NCBI GenBank assembly: GCA_900555675.1
Contig: UNSN01000003.1
Location: 1-42,786 of the forward strand
Direction of reading: 5' to 3'
From: Candidatus Saccharimonadota bacterium
GTDB lineage: Bacteria; Patescibacteriota; Saccharimonadia; Saccharimonadales; Saccharimonadaceae
Length of the DNA stretch: 42,786 bases
Below, one piece after another: positions 1 to 7,595 of the stretch. Each line of letters opens with the position of its first letter. Within the stretch, counting starts at the first letter, position 1. The position numbers and the translations under genes are program-made. The notes beneath the pieces are model-generated. The model saw only the letters and a list, made by a program, of their open reading frames with translations. It was not told the origin of the DNA and searched no databases.

Positions 1-25
1 GTTTTCCGATTCGACTCAGACTCAT
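1..25 (-). CDS. rplF: Ribosomal protein L6, N-terminal fragment cut by window edge
   Basis: Only the first eight codons are inside the window and they read MSLSRIGK, matching the usual start of bacterial L6 (compare MSRIGxxP or MSRVGKxx). An AGGTGA Shine-Dalgarno sits four bases before the ATG at 25. In the standard spc gene order L6 follows S8 directly; here a membrane-protein gene and a terminator lie between them, and L6 has its own promoter. The identification rests on eight residues plus gene order. Confidence 0.7.
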
Positions 26-61
26 TACTCACCTTTCGTGTGATTTGATATTAACCTTGAT

Positions 62-91
62 ATTTTAGCATAGATTAGGGGTGAGATGCAA
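62..91 (-). promoter_or_regulatory. Promoter for rplF
   Basis: On the minus strand: TTGCAT at 91-86, an 18-nt spacer and TAAAAT at 67-62, with a TG one base before the -10 (extended -10). Transcription should start near 54, giving a leader of about 30 nt that contains the Shine-Dalgarno. Confidence 0.6.
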
Positions 92-110
92 GGTTTTTTG
101 AGCGCTCTGC

Positions 111-641
111 CTAGTTGCCGTACGGGGTGAGCAGAATGACTGCCAAAATAGCGAAAGTGACGTAAGTTAATAATGCTGCTTTGGTCAAATACGGCTCTTT
201 CGTATCGTAGATTTTACGTACTTCGTAATAATCCCATAGCCGCCAGCCAGAGATCATTAAAAGAATGCCAGCGAAGATGCTTAAATAGCCGCTGACATCA
301 ATATGCCAGAGAAAGTTTGATGCATCAATTAGAGCGATGAGCGTAGCCACTCCCATCGTCGACCAAAAGCGTATCTGAGGTTCCCGCCCGACAGCGATAA
401 AGCAGGCAGCGGCGACCATGATCAACTCAACGAGAGGATTTTCCGTGAACAGTACCCGAATGTAATAACTGGGGATTCCCTGCCTGGGGTCAGCACTGCC
501 AATAAGCCAACCCACTCCATACAGCAGTGGCATCATAACGACAATAGATAACAAGAAGGGTAAAAAATCAACAGTGAAGACATCTTTAACAGTTATTTCT
601 GCTTGGTCTGATGTTTTTGTCATATGGAGGAAGCTACGCAT
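111..641 (-). CDS. Predicted four-helix membrane protein inserted between rpsH and rplF
   Basis: A 176-residue protein of unknown function. After a polar N-terminus (about 1-25) there are four hydrophobic segments, roughly residues 28-47, 70-86, 98-130 (possibly a hairpin) and 153-173, with a charged stretch WDYYEVRKIYDTKEP before the last. I see no catalytic motif. The ATG at 641 is preferred over the internal ATG at 623 because a TATACT box lies only nine bases upstream and neither has a Shine-Dalgarno, so the mRNA is probably leaderless. It sits after the S8 terminator and before the L6 promoter, that is, inside what is normally the spc ribosomal operon. Confidence 0.65.
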   Translation of the reverse strand: MRSFLHMTKTSDQAEITVKDVFTVDFLPFLLSIVVMMPLLYGVGWLIGSADPRQGIPSYYIRVLFTENPLVELIMVAAACFIAVGREPQIRFWSTMGVATLIALIDASNFLWHIDVSGYLSIFAGILLMISGWRLWDYYEVRKIYDTKEPYLTKAALLTYVTFAILAVILLTPYGN

Positions 642-650
642 ATGTCTTAC

Positions 651-656
651 AGTATA
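651..656 (-). promoter_or_regulatory. -10 box of the membrane-protein gene (leaderless)
   Basis: TATACT on the minus strand, nine bases from the ATG at 641. No good -35 is visible (GCTTTT at 17-nt spacing). Confidence 0.45.
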
Positions 657-715
657 ACAGAATACGTTATACTAAAAGCTATTTCCAGTGAGGGCCGACT
701 AATCTTTAAGCATAT

Positions 716-750
716 AAAAAATAAACGCCCTGCAATGAGGACGTTTATTT
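716..750 (-). terminator. Intrinsic terminator after rpsH
   Basis: The minus-strand RNA can form a 9-bp stem (AAATAAACG with CGTTTATTT, arms 750-742 and 727-719) with an inner CCT/AGG pairing, followed by a U run. It lies 15 nt after the S8 stop and ends the S10 operon. Confidence 0.85.
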
Positions 751-764
751 GATTTGCGTGAGGC

Positions 765-1166
765 TTAGTAAACCTTCAACAACAATTCGCCACCAAGTTT
801 AGCCTTGGCTGCTTCGACGCCAGTCATGACACCTTTTGATGTTGAGATAAGTACCAAACCGCGGCCACTCTTTACCTTTGGAATTTCGCTAGCGCCGACG
901 TAAACGCGACGACCAGGTTTTGAGATGCGGGTAATTTCATTGATAGTGCTGTTAGTTCCTTTTTCATTGATAGTAACTACCAACACGCCACGAGGCTTAG
1001 CATCTTCCAGTTTGACATCTGCCAAGTAGCCGTTTTTGACTAATTGTTCAGCGATGACTTTCTTCATCTTGCTGGACGGAACACGAACTTCCGTTTTGCC
1101 AACCAATTTCGCATTGCGGATGCGAGTCAGAAGGTCGGCGATTGGGTCTGTAGTTTGCATAGACAT
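765..1166 (-). CDS. rpsH: 30S ribosomal protein S8
   Basis: S8 binds the central domain of 16S rRNA and is needed for platform assembly of the small subunit; in many bacteria it is also the translational repressor of the spc operon. The protein has 133 residues, the normal length, starts with the family signature DPIADLLTRIRNA, and ends in the conserved SGRGLVLISTSKGVMTG and EAAKAKLGGELLLKVY regions. AAGGAGA precedes the ATG at 1166. It is the last gene of the S10 transcription unit, with an intrinsic terminator just behind it, so spc genes beginning with rplF are transcribed separately. Confidence 0.97.
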   Translation of the reverse strand: MSMQTTDPIADLLTRIRNAKLVGKTEVRVPSSKMKKVIAEQLVKNGYLADVKLEDAKPRGVLVVTINEKGTNSTINEITRISKPGRRVYVGASEIPKVKSGRGLVLISTSKGVMTGVEAAKAKLGGELLLKVY

Positions 1167-1186
1167 ATTCTAATCTCCTTTCCTTC

Positions 1187-1456
1187 TTACCAACTACTCT
1201 TTGTTATGCCTGGGATTTCACCCTTGGCTGCTTTTTCGCGGAAATTGATACGGCTCAAGCCGAATTGACGCATGTAGCCGCGTGGGCGACCAGAGATGCT
1301 ATCACGGTTCTTGTGCCTGGTTGGGCTAGAATTGCGAGGCAACTTCTGCAAACCATCGAGGTCGCCAAGTTCTTTCAACTCAGCACGCTTGGCTGCAAAC
1401 TTGGCAATCATCTTCATACGCTTCTTATCACGAGCGACCATTGATTTCTTAGCCAT
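1187..1456 (-). CDS. rpsN: 30S ribosomal protein S14, zinc-free form
   Basis: S14 sits in the head of the 30S subunit. The 89-residue length and the [23 protein letters not shown] core are those of the long S14 type that lacks the two CxxC zinc pairs of the short form; there is no cysteine in the protein. Its ATG overlaps the TAA of rplE (TAATG), which implies coupled translation, and a GGAGG motif lies inside the end of rplE. This zinc-independent paralogue fits the loss of both zinc sites from the RNA polymerase beta' subunit in the same window, though the two need not be connected. Confidence 0.96.
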   Translation of the reverse strand: MAKKSMVARDKKRMKMIAKFAAKRAELKELGDLDGLQKLPRNSSPTRHKNRDSISGRPRGYMRQFGLSRINFREKAAKGEIPGITKSSW

Positions 1457-2040
1457 TACTTGGCGCCTCCTTTCTTCTCAAACGGCATGCCGAATTTTTC
1501 TAGCAACGCCTTAGAAGCTTCCTTGTTGCCGTTCTTGATAACAAATGTAACCTGCAAACCGTGCAAAACTTGAGTTTCCTCAAATGTCAATTCTGGGAAA
1601 ATCGATTGCTCGGTGATACCTAGATTGTAATTGCCACCTTTATCAAACTTTAAGCCAACGCCGTGGAAGTCACGAACACGAGGCAAAGCAACGTTAATCA
1701 AACGATCCATAAACTCGTACATACGAGCGCCGCGCAAAGTTACGCTAACACCAATTGGCGCGCCCATACCTTTACGAATGCTAAATGTCGCGATTGATTT
1801 TTTGGCTCGTCGAGCCACTGGTGCTTGACCGGTGATTTTCTCGACAGTGTTTTTGACAATTTCGAAATGACGCTTGTCATCTTTCTTTTTGCCGGTACCA
1901 ACGCTCACGACGATCTTTTCCAAAGCTGGCACTTCATGCACGTTCTTTAGATTCAATTCGGCTTGTAGTTCCTTAAGGTGAGTTCCTTGATACAAGGCTT
2001 TCAAGCGAGGAGCTGGCACGACAGTTTTCTTTTCTGCCAT
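1456..2040 (-). CDS. rplE: 50S ribosomal protein L5
   Basis: L5 binds 5S rRNA in the central protuberance and contacts S13 and P-site tRNA. The protein has 194 residues; conserved stretches include [13 protein letters not shown], the [20 protein letters not shown] segment, [12 protein letters not shown] and the [10 protein letters not shown] loop. A C-terminal tail of about 15 residues ([20 protein letters not shown]) goes slightly beyond the usual 179 or so. The gene abuts rplX upstream and overlaps the rpsN start downstream, so it is an internal S10-operon gene without its own promoter. Confidence 0.97.
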   Translation of the reverse strand: MAEKKTVVPAPRLKALYQGTHLKELQAELNLKNVHEVPALEKIVVSVGTGKKKDDKRHFEIVKNTVEKITGQAPVARRAKKSIATFSIRKGMGAPIGVSVTLRGARMYEFMDRLINVALPRVRDFHGVGLKFDKGGNYNLGITEQSIFPELTFEETQVLHGLQVTFVIKNGNKEASKALLEKFGMPFEKKGGAK

Positions 2041-2360
2041 TATTTAATCTCCTTATTTTTTGCTTGACGAGCAACGCGAGTTTTGCCGCCGTCAGCATTC
2101 TTTACTAAACCAACCCGACTGGTTTTGCCTGATTTCTCATCAACAACCAGAGCGACTTTACTGATATCCATTGGTACGTGAATATCTTTTTTGCCGCCTT
2201 TTGGATTGTACTGGCTTGGCTTAACGTGGCGATGTCCAACGCCAACACCTTCGACCAAAACAGTTTGATCTTTGGTGTTAACTTTTAGAACTTTACCAGT
2301 TGTGCCTTTATTTTTACCAGCAATAATTTTTACGGTATCGTCTTTATGAATTCGAGCCAT
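2040..2360 (-). CDS. rplX: 50S ribosomal protein L24
   Basis: L24 is an assembly initiator that binds the 5' part of 23S rRNA near the exit tunnel. The N-terminal KOW motif reads VKIIAGKNKGTTGKVLKV (about residues 10-27), followed by the HVKPSQ and KKDIHVPMDISKVALV segments typical of L24. Length is 106 residues, normal. Start and stop codons overlap those of rplN and rplE by one base each (TAATG-type junctions), so expression should be coupled to both neighbours. Confidence 0.96.
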   Translation of the reverse strand: MARIHKDDTVKIIAGKNKGTTGKVLKVNTKDQTVLVEGVGVGHRHVKPSQYNPKGGKKDIHVPMDISKVALVVDEKSGKTSRVGLVKNADGGKTRVARQAKNKEIK

Positions 2361-2728
2361 TAGAGTACCTCCGGAGCTAAGCTGACGATCTTCATGTAGC
2401 CCATATCGCGAAGTTCGCGTGGAACTGGACCGAAGACACGAGTAGCTTTTGGCTGCTTGTCATCGTTGATAATCACTACGGCATTGTCGTCAAAACAGAT
2501 TGTTGAGCCGTCTTTGCGATGAATTTGATCGCGAGTACGGACAACTACAGCCTTAACAACAGATTTTTTCTTAACGTTACCGGTTGGGCTAGCGTCTTTT
2601 ACTGAACAGACGATTACGTCGCCAACGCGAGCGTAACGGCGTCGTGTACCGCCAAGAACGCGGATACACAAAACTTCCCTAGCACCTGAGTTGTCGGCTA
2701 CCTTAAGGCGAGATTCTTGTTGGATCAT
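2360..2728 (-). CDS. rplN: 50S ribosomal protein L14
   Basis: L14 lies at the subunit interface, contacts 16S helix 14 and forms bridge B8; it is also the docking site of the silencing factor RsfS. The protein has 122 residues with the canonical start [18 protein letters not shown] and the conserved [26 protein letters not shown] and GPVPRELR segments. Its ATG at 2728 overlaps the end of rpsQ by four bases (ATGA), a typical translational-coupling junction. Confidence 0.97.
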   Translation of the reverse strand: MIQQESRLKVADNSGAREVLCIRVLGGTRRRYARVGDVIVCSVKDASPTGNVKKKSVVKAVVVRTRDQIHRKDGSTICFDDNAVVIINDDKQPKATRVFGPVPRELRDMGYMKIVSLAPEVL

Positions 2729-3036
2729 TTGTCGTCCTCCTTAGCCTCTTCCTTAGTTTCGCCAGAAACTTCGTCCTTTAGTTTGATAGAACCGCGAGAC
2801 TTTTCAATCACCTTAACTAGAGTAAAGCTCTTAGTCTTGGAAATTGGGCGAGTCTCTTCGATCTGCACCTTGTCGCCTTCACCTGCTTCGTTGGTTTCAT
2901 CGTGAGCAGTGTATTTGCGAGTCACGGTGTACTGCTTGCCGTATAGCGGATGCGTTTCGCGGCTAGTGACCGTCACAGTGATGGTCTTGTCGCGCTTGGC
3001 ACTCGTTACGACGCCAATCAATGTTCGTCGGGCCAT
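2725..3036 (-). CDS. rpsQ: 30S ribosomal protein S17 with C-terminal extension
   Basis: S17 is an OB-fold primary binding protein of the 16S 5' domain. The core (residues 1-80) is typical: [57 protein letters not shown]. The family usually ends at about 80-85 residues; here the protein runs to 103, ending in a lysine- and glutamate-rich tail ([12 protein letters not shown]). Such charged tails appear in several small ribosomal proteins of reduced genomes, but I infer no function. The start overlaps the rpmC stop by one base. Confidence 0.96.
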   Translation of the reverse strand: MARRTLIGVVTSAKRDKTITVTVTSRETHPLYGKQYTVTRKYTAHDETNEAGEGDKVQIEETRPISKTKSFTLVKVIEKSRGSIKLKDEVSGETKEEAKEDDK

Positions 3037-3245
3037 TACTTGCTCTCCTTTGTGTTATTAATTTGTGTCAGCAGGCGTGCAATTTCCTTTCGGAGTGAAC
3101 GCAACGCTTTTGGATTAACTAATTCGCCAGCAGCGTGAGAACGTTTTGCCTGAAGTAAGTCGTTTCGCTTTTCAGCCAATTCCTTCTTCAAATCGTCAAT
3201 CGTCTTAACAACTGCCGCTTTAACAGATTTCTTCGTTTTAGCCAT
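3036..3245 (-). CDS. rpmC: 50S ribosomal protein L29
   Basis: L29 is a two-helix protein near the exit tunnel and part of the docking site for trigger factor and SRP, together with L23. The 69 residues include the family pattern DLKKELAEKRNDLLQAKRSHAAGELVNP and the second helix LRSLRKEIARLLTQI. A lysine-rich N-terminal extension of about 15 residues ([15 protein letters not shown]) precedes the core. It is flanked with one-base overlaps by rplP and rpsQ. Trigger factor itself is encoded at 39.4-40.6 kb. Confidence 0.94.
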   Translation of the reverse strand: MAKTKKSVKAAVVKTIDDLKKELAEKRNDLLQAKRSHAAGELVNPKALRSLRKEIARLLTQINNTKESK

Positions 3246-3658
3246 TATGCGTCCTCCCGCTTGATGAACTTACATTTGACTGGCAATTTGTGGCTAGCCA
3301 GACGCATTGCTTCGCGAGCAACTTCCTCTGAAACGCCCTGCATCTCAAACAGAACAGTACCAGCCTTTACCTTAGCAACGAAGAACTCTGGGTTACCTTT
3401 ACCGCCACCCATTTTCAAGCCAAGTGGCTTTCGAGTAACTGGAGTGTGAGGGAAGATTCGAATCCAAATCTTACCACCACGCTTGATGTAACGAGTCATC
3501 GCCTGACGAGCAGACTCGATTTGGCGGGAGTTGATGCGCTCGTTTGATTGTGATTGCAATGCAAAGTCGCCGAACGCGATGTAATTGCCACGAGTTGCTT
3601 GACCGCGGTTTTTTCCAATACGCACTTTGCGGTGCTTAGTTTTCTTTGGTAACAGCAT
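3245..3658 (-). CDS. rplP: 50S ribosomal protein L16
   Basis: L16 organises the A-site region of 23S rRNA and is one of the last proteins to join the 50S subunit. The 137-residue protein starts [15 protein letters not shown] and has the conserved [21 protein letters not shown] segment, [21 protein letters not shown] and the [17 protein letters not shown] loop (about residues 82-98) that reaches the peptidyl transferase centre. It follows rpsC with no gap and overlaps rpmC by one base. Confidence 0.97.
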   Translation of the reverse strand: MLLPKKTKHRKVRIGKNRGQATRGNYIAFGDFALQSQSNERINSRQIESARQAMTRYIKRGGKIWIRIFPHTPVTRKPLGLKMGGGKGNPEFFVAKVKAGTVLFEMQGVSEEVAREAMRLASHKLPVKCKFIKREDA

Positions 3659-4294
3659 TTAGCGACTCCTTTCTCCCTTATAAATCCACACTTTCACGCC
3701 AATGATACCAGCTGGTGTCTGAGCGCGAGCACAGTGGAAGTCAATATCAGCACGCAAGGTGTGTAGAGGCACTGAGCCTTCAATTACCTTTTCGCGACGT
3801 GCCATTTCAGCACCGTTCAAACGACCAGCCACCTCAATACGAATACCTTTAGCGCCAGCATTCATGGTGTTTTGTGCGGTCATTTTAGTTGCACGGCGGA
3901 AGTTGATTCGGCGCTCCAATTGGCGAGCGATATTCTCAGCCACCAATTTGGCTGCCAATTCTGGACGGCGAACTTCTTCAATGTTGATACGAACTGGCTG
4001 ACCAGCGATCTTCTCAACTTGCTTCTTCAATTCATTCACGCCAGCACCACCGCGACCGATAACAACACCAGCTTTTGCAGTGTGAATTGTAATCGTGATC
4101 AAGTTAGCGCTACGCTCAATCTCAATGCGATTGATAGTTGGGCGTGAGGCAAATTTCTTTTCAATCAACTCGCGGATTTCGTGATCCTGACGAATCGCCT
4201 CTGCAAACTCTTTTTTATTGGCCGTAAACCAACGAGAGCTCCAGTTCTTATTGACCTGTAGGCGGAAGTTGATTGGATTCACTTTTTGACCCAT
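3659..4294 (-). CDS. rpsC: 30S ribosomal protein S3
   Basis: S3 lines the mRNA entry channel and contributes to the helicase activity of the ribosome. The 211-residue protein starts MGQKVNPINFRL, as in the whole family, and contains a type II KH domain with its GRGG loop at about residues 80-83 (VVIGRGGAGVNELKKQV). The C-terminal domain carries GRLNGAEMARREKVIEGSVPLHTLRADID and ends at IYKGERSR without the long tail seen in some species. It abuts rplV and rplP. Confidence 0.97.
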   Translation of the reverse strand: MGQKVNPINFRLQVNKNWSSRWFTANKKEFAEAIRQDHEIRELIEKKFASRPTINRIEIERSANLITITIHTAKAGVVIGRGGAGVNELKKQVEKIAGQPVRINIEEVRRPELAAKLVAENIARQLERRINFRRATKMTAQNTMNAGAKGIRIEVAGRLNGAEMARREKVIEGSVPLHTLRADIDFHCARAQTPAGIIGVKVWIYKGERSR

Positions 4295-4753
4295 TTACTT
4301 CTCCTCCTTTTTTGCTGCCGGTTTAGCGGCTTTTTTAGCTGCAGGCTTAGCAGTTTTTGCTTCTGCCTTAGCTTCGGCCTTTTTTGCAGGCGCTTTCTTT
4401 GGCTTTTCTGCACCAGTTACTTCAACCAAAATATTTGAAGTCTTTTTCTGGAATGGCAGAGCGCGACCGCGCGATGCAGGCTTAAAGCGGCGCAAGCGCG
4501 TACCAGTAGTAACGCTCAAAGTCGTAATTACCAAGCTTTTAGCGTCCAAGCCGTGGTTGTTAATAGCGTTTGCCTTAGCGCTTTCGATAGCCTTCTTAAC
4601 TGGGCTAGCAGCGCGCTTTGGAACGTGCTCTAAGATAACTAGCGCATCAGCTACAGTACGACCTCGCACTAGGGCTGCGACTAGGCTTACCTTACGTGGT
4701 GCCTGATCAACACCTTTAGCGTAAGCACGGACAGTATAAGTTGTATCGGCCAT
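4295..4753 (-). CDS. rplV: 50S ribosomal protein L22 with long basic tail
   Basis: L22 spans the exit tunnel and its beta hairpin (here about residues 80-100, TGTRLRRFKPASRGRALPFQ) narrows the tunnel next to L4; macrolide resistance changes occur there. The N-terminal VRAYAKGVDQAPRKVSLVAALVRGRTVADAL is canonical. Normal length is about 110 residues, but this protein has 152: residues from about 117 on form a low-complexity Lys-Ala-Glu-Pro tail made of repeated AKKA/AEAKA/PAAKK units. The tail would lie outside the tunnel, on the solvent side. It is two bases from rpsS. Confidence 0.96.
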   Translation of the reverse strand: MADTTYTVRAYAKGVDQAPRKVSLVAALVRGRTVADALVILEHVPKRAASPVKKAIESAKANAINNHGLDAKSLVITTLSVTTGTRLRRFKPASRGRALPFQKKTSNILVEVTGAEKPKKAPAKKAEAKAEAKTAKPAAKKAAKPAAKKEEK

Positions 4754-4755
4754 GA

Positions 4756-5022
4756 TTACTTCTTATCCTTTCCACCGTGTTTACGGAATTTACGAGTTGG
4801 ACTAAACTCACCGAGCTTATGACCAACCATGTTTTCGGTAATCAGCACTGGTACGTGCACTCTACCGTTGTGAACAGCAATCGTTCGACCAACCATCTCT
4901 GGGGTGATAGTCGAAGCGCGCGCCCACGTTTTGATAACGGTTCGATCGTCAAGGCTAAGAGCAGCAATTTTCTTTGCTAGCTTTACATCGACGAATGGAC
5001 CTTTCTTTAATGAACGACTCAT
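4756..5022 (-). CDS. rpsS: 30S ribosomal protein S19
   Basis: S19 forms a complex with S13 in the head of the small subunit and contacts L5 and the A-site tRNA region. The 88 residues match the family throughout: [40 protein letters not shown], and [27 protein letters not shown]. It is separated from rplB by six bases and from rplV by two. Confidence 0.97.
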   Translation of the reverse strand: MSRSLKKGPFVDVKLAKKIAALSLDDRTVIKTWARASTITPEMVGRTIAVHNGRVHVPVLITENMVGHKLGEFSPTRKFRKHGGKDKK

Positions 5023-5028
5023 CGTGAT

Positions 5029-5868
5029 TTACCTCTTCCTCTTCGCGTCGTGACGCGTGCGTACGATTAATTTATTCGAGCCTTTACGGCGACGAGTTCG
5101 ATAACCTAATGTCAATTGGCCCCAAGGAGTACGTGGTGCCTTACCAGTACCGTGGCGACCACCGTCACCACCACCATGCGGGTGATCTGCGGCGTTCATA
5201 ACGACACCACGAACGGTTGGACGAATACCCTTGCGACGTTTTCGACCAGCTGAACCGATCTTAACATTTTGGTGCTGGACGTTACCGACTACACCGATAG
5301 CAGCGGTAGCTTCCAAGCGAACTTTGCGAACTTCGCCAGATGGCAATTTAATAGTTGCGTAGTTGCCTTCTTTCGCCATCAACTGAGCTTTAGCACCGGC
5401 GGCGCGCACCATTTGTGCGCCCTTACCAGCGGTCAACTCAATAGCGTAAATCATCGTACCAACAGGAATAACTGACAACGGCAAGCGGTTTGAAGCCTCA
5501 ATTGGAGCTTCTTCACCAGTTCGGATAGTTTTACCCTTAACCATTGAGGTGTCAGCTAGGATGTAGTGGTACAAATTGTACTGATCCTTAACTCGAGCAA
5601 TACGAGCTGAGCGGTTTGGATCGTATTCGATTTCTTCAATCGTCAAGGTCAAGCCTGCTGGCAAATTGTGGTTCACCAAGCGGTAGTGACGACGAACGCC
5701 GCCTCCGCGATGACGAACAGTAATTCGACCTTGGTTGTTGCGACCGGCATTTTGCTTTTTAGCTTTAATCAGACTTTTAAGAGGTTTTCTTGTTGTAATG
5801 TCTGACAAATCCTGACTCGTCATGCCGCGACGAGCAGGAGTGGTTGGATTGTAAGCTTTCACTGGCAT
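5029..5868 (-). CDS. rplB: 50S ribosomal protein L2
   Basis: L2 is a primary 23S rRNA binding protein required for subunit association and peptidyl transferase activity. The protein has 279 residues, normal length. Visible signatures are GRNNQGRITVRHRGGGVRRHYR (about 42-63), the SH3-like middle domain, and the C-terminal VMNAADHPHGGGDGG loop (about 223-237), whose His229 corresponds to the conserved histidine near the peptidyl transferase centre. The start codon overlaps the stop of rplW by one base. Confidence 0.98.
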   Translation of the reverse strand: MPVKAYNPTTPARRGMTSQDLSDITTRKPLKSLIKAKKQNAGRNNQGRITVRHRGGGVRRHYRLVNHNLPAGLTLTIEEIEYDPNRSARIARVKDQYNLYHYILADTSMVKGKTIRTGEEAPIEASNRLPLSVIPVGTMIYAIELTAGKGAQMVRAAGAKAQLMAKEGNYATIKLPSGEVRKVRLEATAAIGVVGNVQHQNVKIGSAGRKRRKGIRPTVRGVVMNAADHPHGGGDGGRHGTGKAPRTPWGQLTLGYRTRRRKGSNKLIVRTRHDAKRKR

Positions 5869-6188
5869 TACTTGGTCTCCTCCATCTGCTGCTCTACTGC
5901 GTCAAACACATCGAGCTTATCGCCTTCTTTCAGCGTCACGTAAGCCTTCTTCCAATCCTTGCGCGTTGTTGTGCCAGGATAACGATTCTTGCCTCGTGAG
6001 AAGCGTACAGCCTTGCCGTCTTGTACTAAGGTTTTAACCTTAACTACAGTAACGCCAAATTGCGCTTCTACGGCTGATTTGATTTCGTTCTTATTCAAGT
6101 TAAGTGGAACGCGTAGCACGTATACGCCGTTGGCGCTCTGTGCGTAAGCCTTTTCACTAACGCGTGGGATAATAATCGTCTGTTTCAT
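5868..6188 (-). CDS. rplW: 50S ribosomal protein L23
   Basis: L23 binds domain III of 23S rRNA at the tunnel exit and is the main docking site for trigger factor. The 106-residue sequence has the family pattern IIPRVSEKAYAQ, YVLRVPLNLNKNEIKSAVEAQFGVTVVKVKTL, and the KAYVTLKEGDKLDVF C-terminal strand. The RGKNRYPGTTTRKDWKKA loop is the usual basic rRNA-binding extension. It is one base from rplD and overlaps rplB. Confidence 0.96.
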   Translation of the reverse strand: MKQTIIIPRVSEKAYAQSANGVYVLRVPLNLNKNEIKSAVEAQFGVTVVKVKTLVQDGKAVRFSRGKNRYPGTTTRKDWKKAYVTLKEGDKLDVFDAVEQQMEETK

Positions 6189-6189
6189 A

Positions 6190-6789
6190 TTACGCTTCCT
6201 CCTTACCCAACCATGCAGTAATTACAGGTAGAGCTTTCGGTGTTATAACGATTGTATCCGCATTCAGAATGTGATAAACGCTTAGATAATTAGCGCGAAC
6301 CACCAAAACGTTCTGAATATTGTTTGTAGCACGCATAAGTTCTGGCGTCTTCTCATCTACAACGATCAGAACGCGGCGCTCGAACTTGTTGTCAGCTAAG
6401 AATGTTGCGACTTCCTTGGTCTTGCCAGTAGTCTTAACGTCTTTAACGACAATTTTCTTAGCTTCGTTAGCTACAGTCAAAGCTTGGCGAACTGCCACTT
6501 TCTTAGCAGTCTTTGACAATTTTTTAGTGTAGTTTTCATTGCCGCGTGGGCCAAATACTACACCGCCGCCGCGCCAAATTGGGTTACGGCTTGAGCCGAA
6601 ACGTGCTCGACCAGTTCCCTTTTGCTTCCATGGTTTTTTACCACCACCAGAAACTTCGCCGCGCTGCTTGGTCGTAGCGCTAGCTAGGCGTGCGTTTGCC
6701 AAGTAGCTGTCATATGCCAATTTCAACAATTCGTGATTTGGCACTTCCACAGCAAAAATGTCTTTAGGAAGTTTGGTTGAATCTGCCAT
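6190..6789 (-). CDS. rplD: 50S ribosomal protein L4
   Basis: L4 lines the tunnel constriction opposite L22 and in E. coli also represses its own operon. The 199 residues contain the long internal loop GGGKKPWKQKGTGRARFGSSRNPIWRGGGVVFGP (about 49-82), which reaches into the tunnel and carries the KQKGTGRAR macrolide-contact region. The C-terminal globular part (LIVVDEKTPELMRATNNI, VLVVRANYLSVYHIL) is typical. The start codon overlaps the end of rplC by one base, consistent with coupled translation. Confidence 0.97.
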   Translation of the reverse strand: MADSTKLPKDIFAVEVPNHELLKLAYDSYLANARLASATTKQRGEVSGGGKKPWKQKGTGRARFGSSRNPIWRGGGVVFGPRGNENYTKKLSKTAKKVAVRQALTVANEAKKIVVKDVKTTGKTKEVATFLADNKFERRVLIVVDEKTPELMRATNNIQNVLVVRANYLSVYHILNADTIVITPKALPVITAWLGKEEA

Positions 6790-7403
6790 TACTTGTTACC
6801 TCCTAAAATAACCAGCCCCTTTCGCGGTCCAGGAACAGCGCCCTTAACCCCGATTAGATTGGTCTCTGGATCAACATATGCCACTTCCAAGTTCTTAACA
6901 GTAACACGTTCGTGACCCATGTGGCCAGCCATCGTCTTACCCTTGAAAACTTTTTGTGGATACATCGAGCCAATTGAACCTGGCTTACGAGTATTACCTT
7001 TACCACCGTGCGTCTTACGATGACGCTTAAAGTTGTGGCGTTTAATGGTTCCAGCGAAACCTTTACCTTTGCTGGTTCCGGTTGCATCGACAAAATCGCC
7101 GACTTCAAACGCGGAAACATTAATTTCACTGCCAACTTTCAGATCCTCTGGAATCTGGTCGACACGGAATTCCCGAATATGTTTCGGGGTCACTTGGGCT
7201 GGCTTAACGTGTCCAGCCACGGCCTTGCTCAGGTTCTTACCCTCTCCAAAAGCTACCTGTACCGCATTGTAACCGTCGGTTTCGACGGTCTTCACCTGAG
7301 TAACGGTGACAGGGCCGGCTTGGATCAGCGTTACCGGAATGGCTTTGCCGTCTTCAGCCAAGAGCTGGGTCATACCAAGTTTGGTACCGAGAAGTGTTTT
7401 CAC
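6789..7403 (-). CDS. rplC: 50S ribosomal protein L3, first gene of the S10 operon here
   Basis: L3 starts 50S assembly and its central extension reaches the peptidyl transferase centre. The 204-residue protein begins KTLLGTKLGMTQLL and contains the HKKTHGG-like segment GTIKRHNFKRHRKTHGGKGNTRKPGSIG and MAGHMGHERVTV. The start is GTG at 7403, with GAGG about five bases upstream. Unusually the operon begins with L3: rpsJ, normally the first gene, lies 1.8 kb upstream behind two unknown genes. A strong consensus promoter and a leader of about 140 nt precede it. Confidence 0.97.
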   Translation of the reverse strand: MKTLLGTKLGMTQLLAEDGKAIPVTLIQAGPVTVTQVKTVETDGYNAVQVAFGEGKNLSKAVAGHVKPAQVTPKHIREFRVDQIPEDLKVGSEINVSAFEVGDFVDATGTSKGKGFAGTIKRHNFKRHRKTHGGKGNTRKPGSIGSMYPQKVFKGKTMAGHMGHERVTVKNLEVAYVDPETNLIGVKGAVPGPRKGLVILGGNK

Positions 7404-7409
7404 TTTTCC

Positions 7410-7502
7410 TCACTCCCACTTAAATACTCCTGATGACGTGCGGTTTCTGGATTCTGGGAGAACATTAAATGTAAACATCCGCTCATAACCAGACCTGCTC
7501 AT
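7410..7502 (-). other. Possible 30-codon leader ORF before rplC
   Basis: An ATG at 7502 opens a 30-residue frame inside the rplC leader, ending with TGA at 7410, six bases before the rplC GTG. It has no clear Shine-Dalgarno. A leader of this length often contains such a frame by chance, so it is listed only as a candidate. Confidence 0.15.
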
Positions 7503-7522
7503 TCACCAAGGAGAACAGTTGA

Positions 7523-7536
7523 TATTACGCGTAATA
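7523..7536. promoter_or_regulatory. Perfect 14-bp palindrome just inside the rplC leader
   Basis: TATTACGCGTAATA is identical on both strands. It lies about 8-21 nt after the predicted start site of the S10 operon promoter, a position suited to a dimeric DNA-binding protein; lacking a loop, it is less convincing as an RNA hairpin. No regulator is identifiable. Confidence 0.4.
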
Positions 7537-7550
7537 GAAATTACCTCGTA

Positions 7551-7580
7551 ATTATAGCACATGAAGCTATAGACTGTCAA
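7551..7580 (-). promoter_or_regulatory. Consensus promoter of the S10 ribosomal operon
   Basis: TTGACA at 7580-7575, an 18-nt spacer and TATAAT at 7556-7551: both hexamers match the sigma-70 consensus exactly. Transcription should start near 7544, leaving a leader of about 140 nt before rplC. Confidence 0.9.
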
Positions 7581-7595
7581 CGAGTCCGACTAGGG

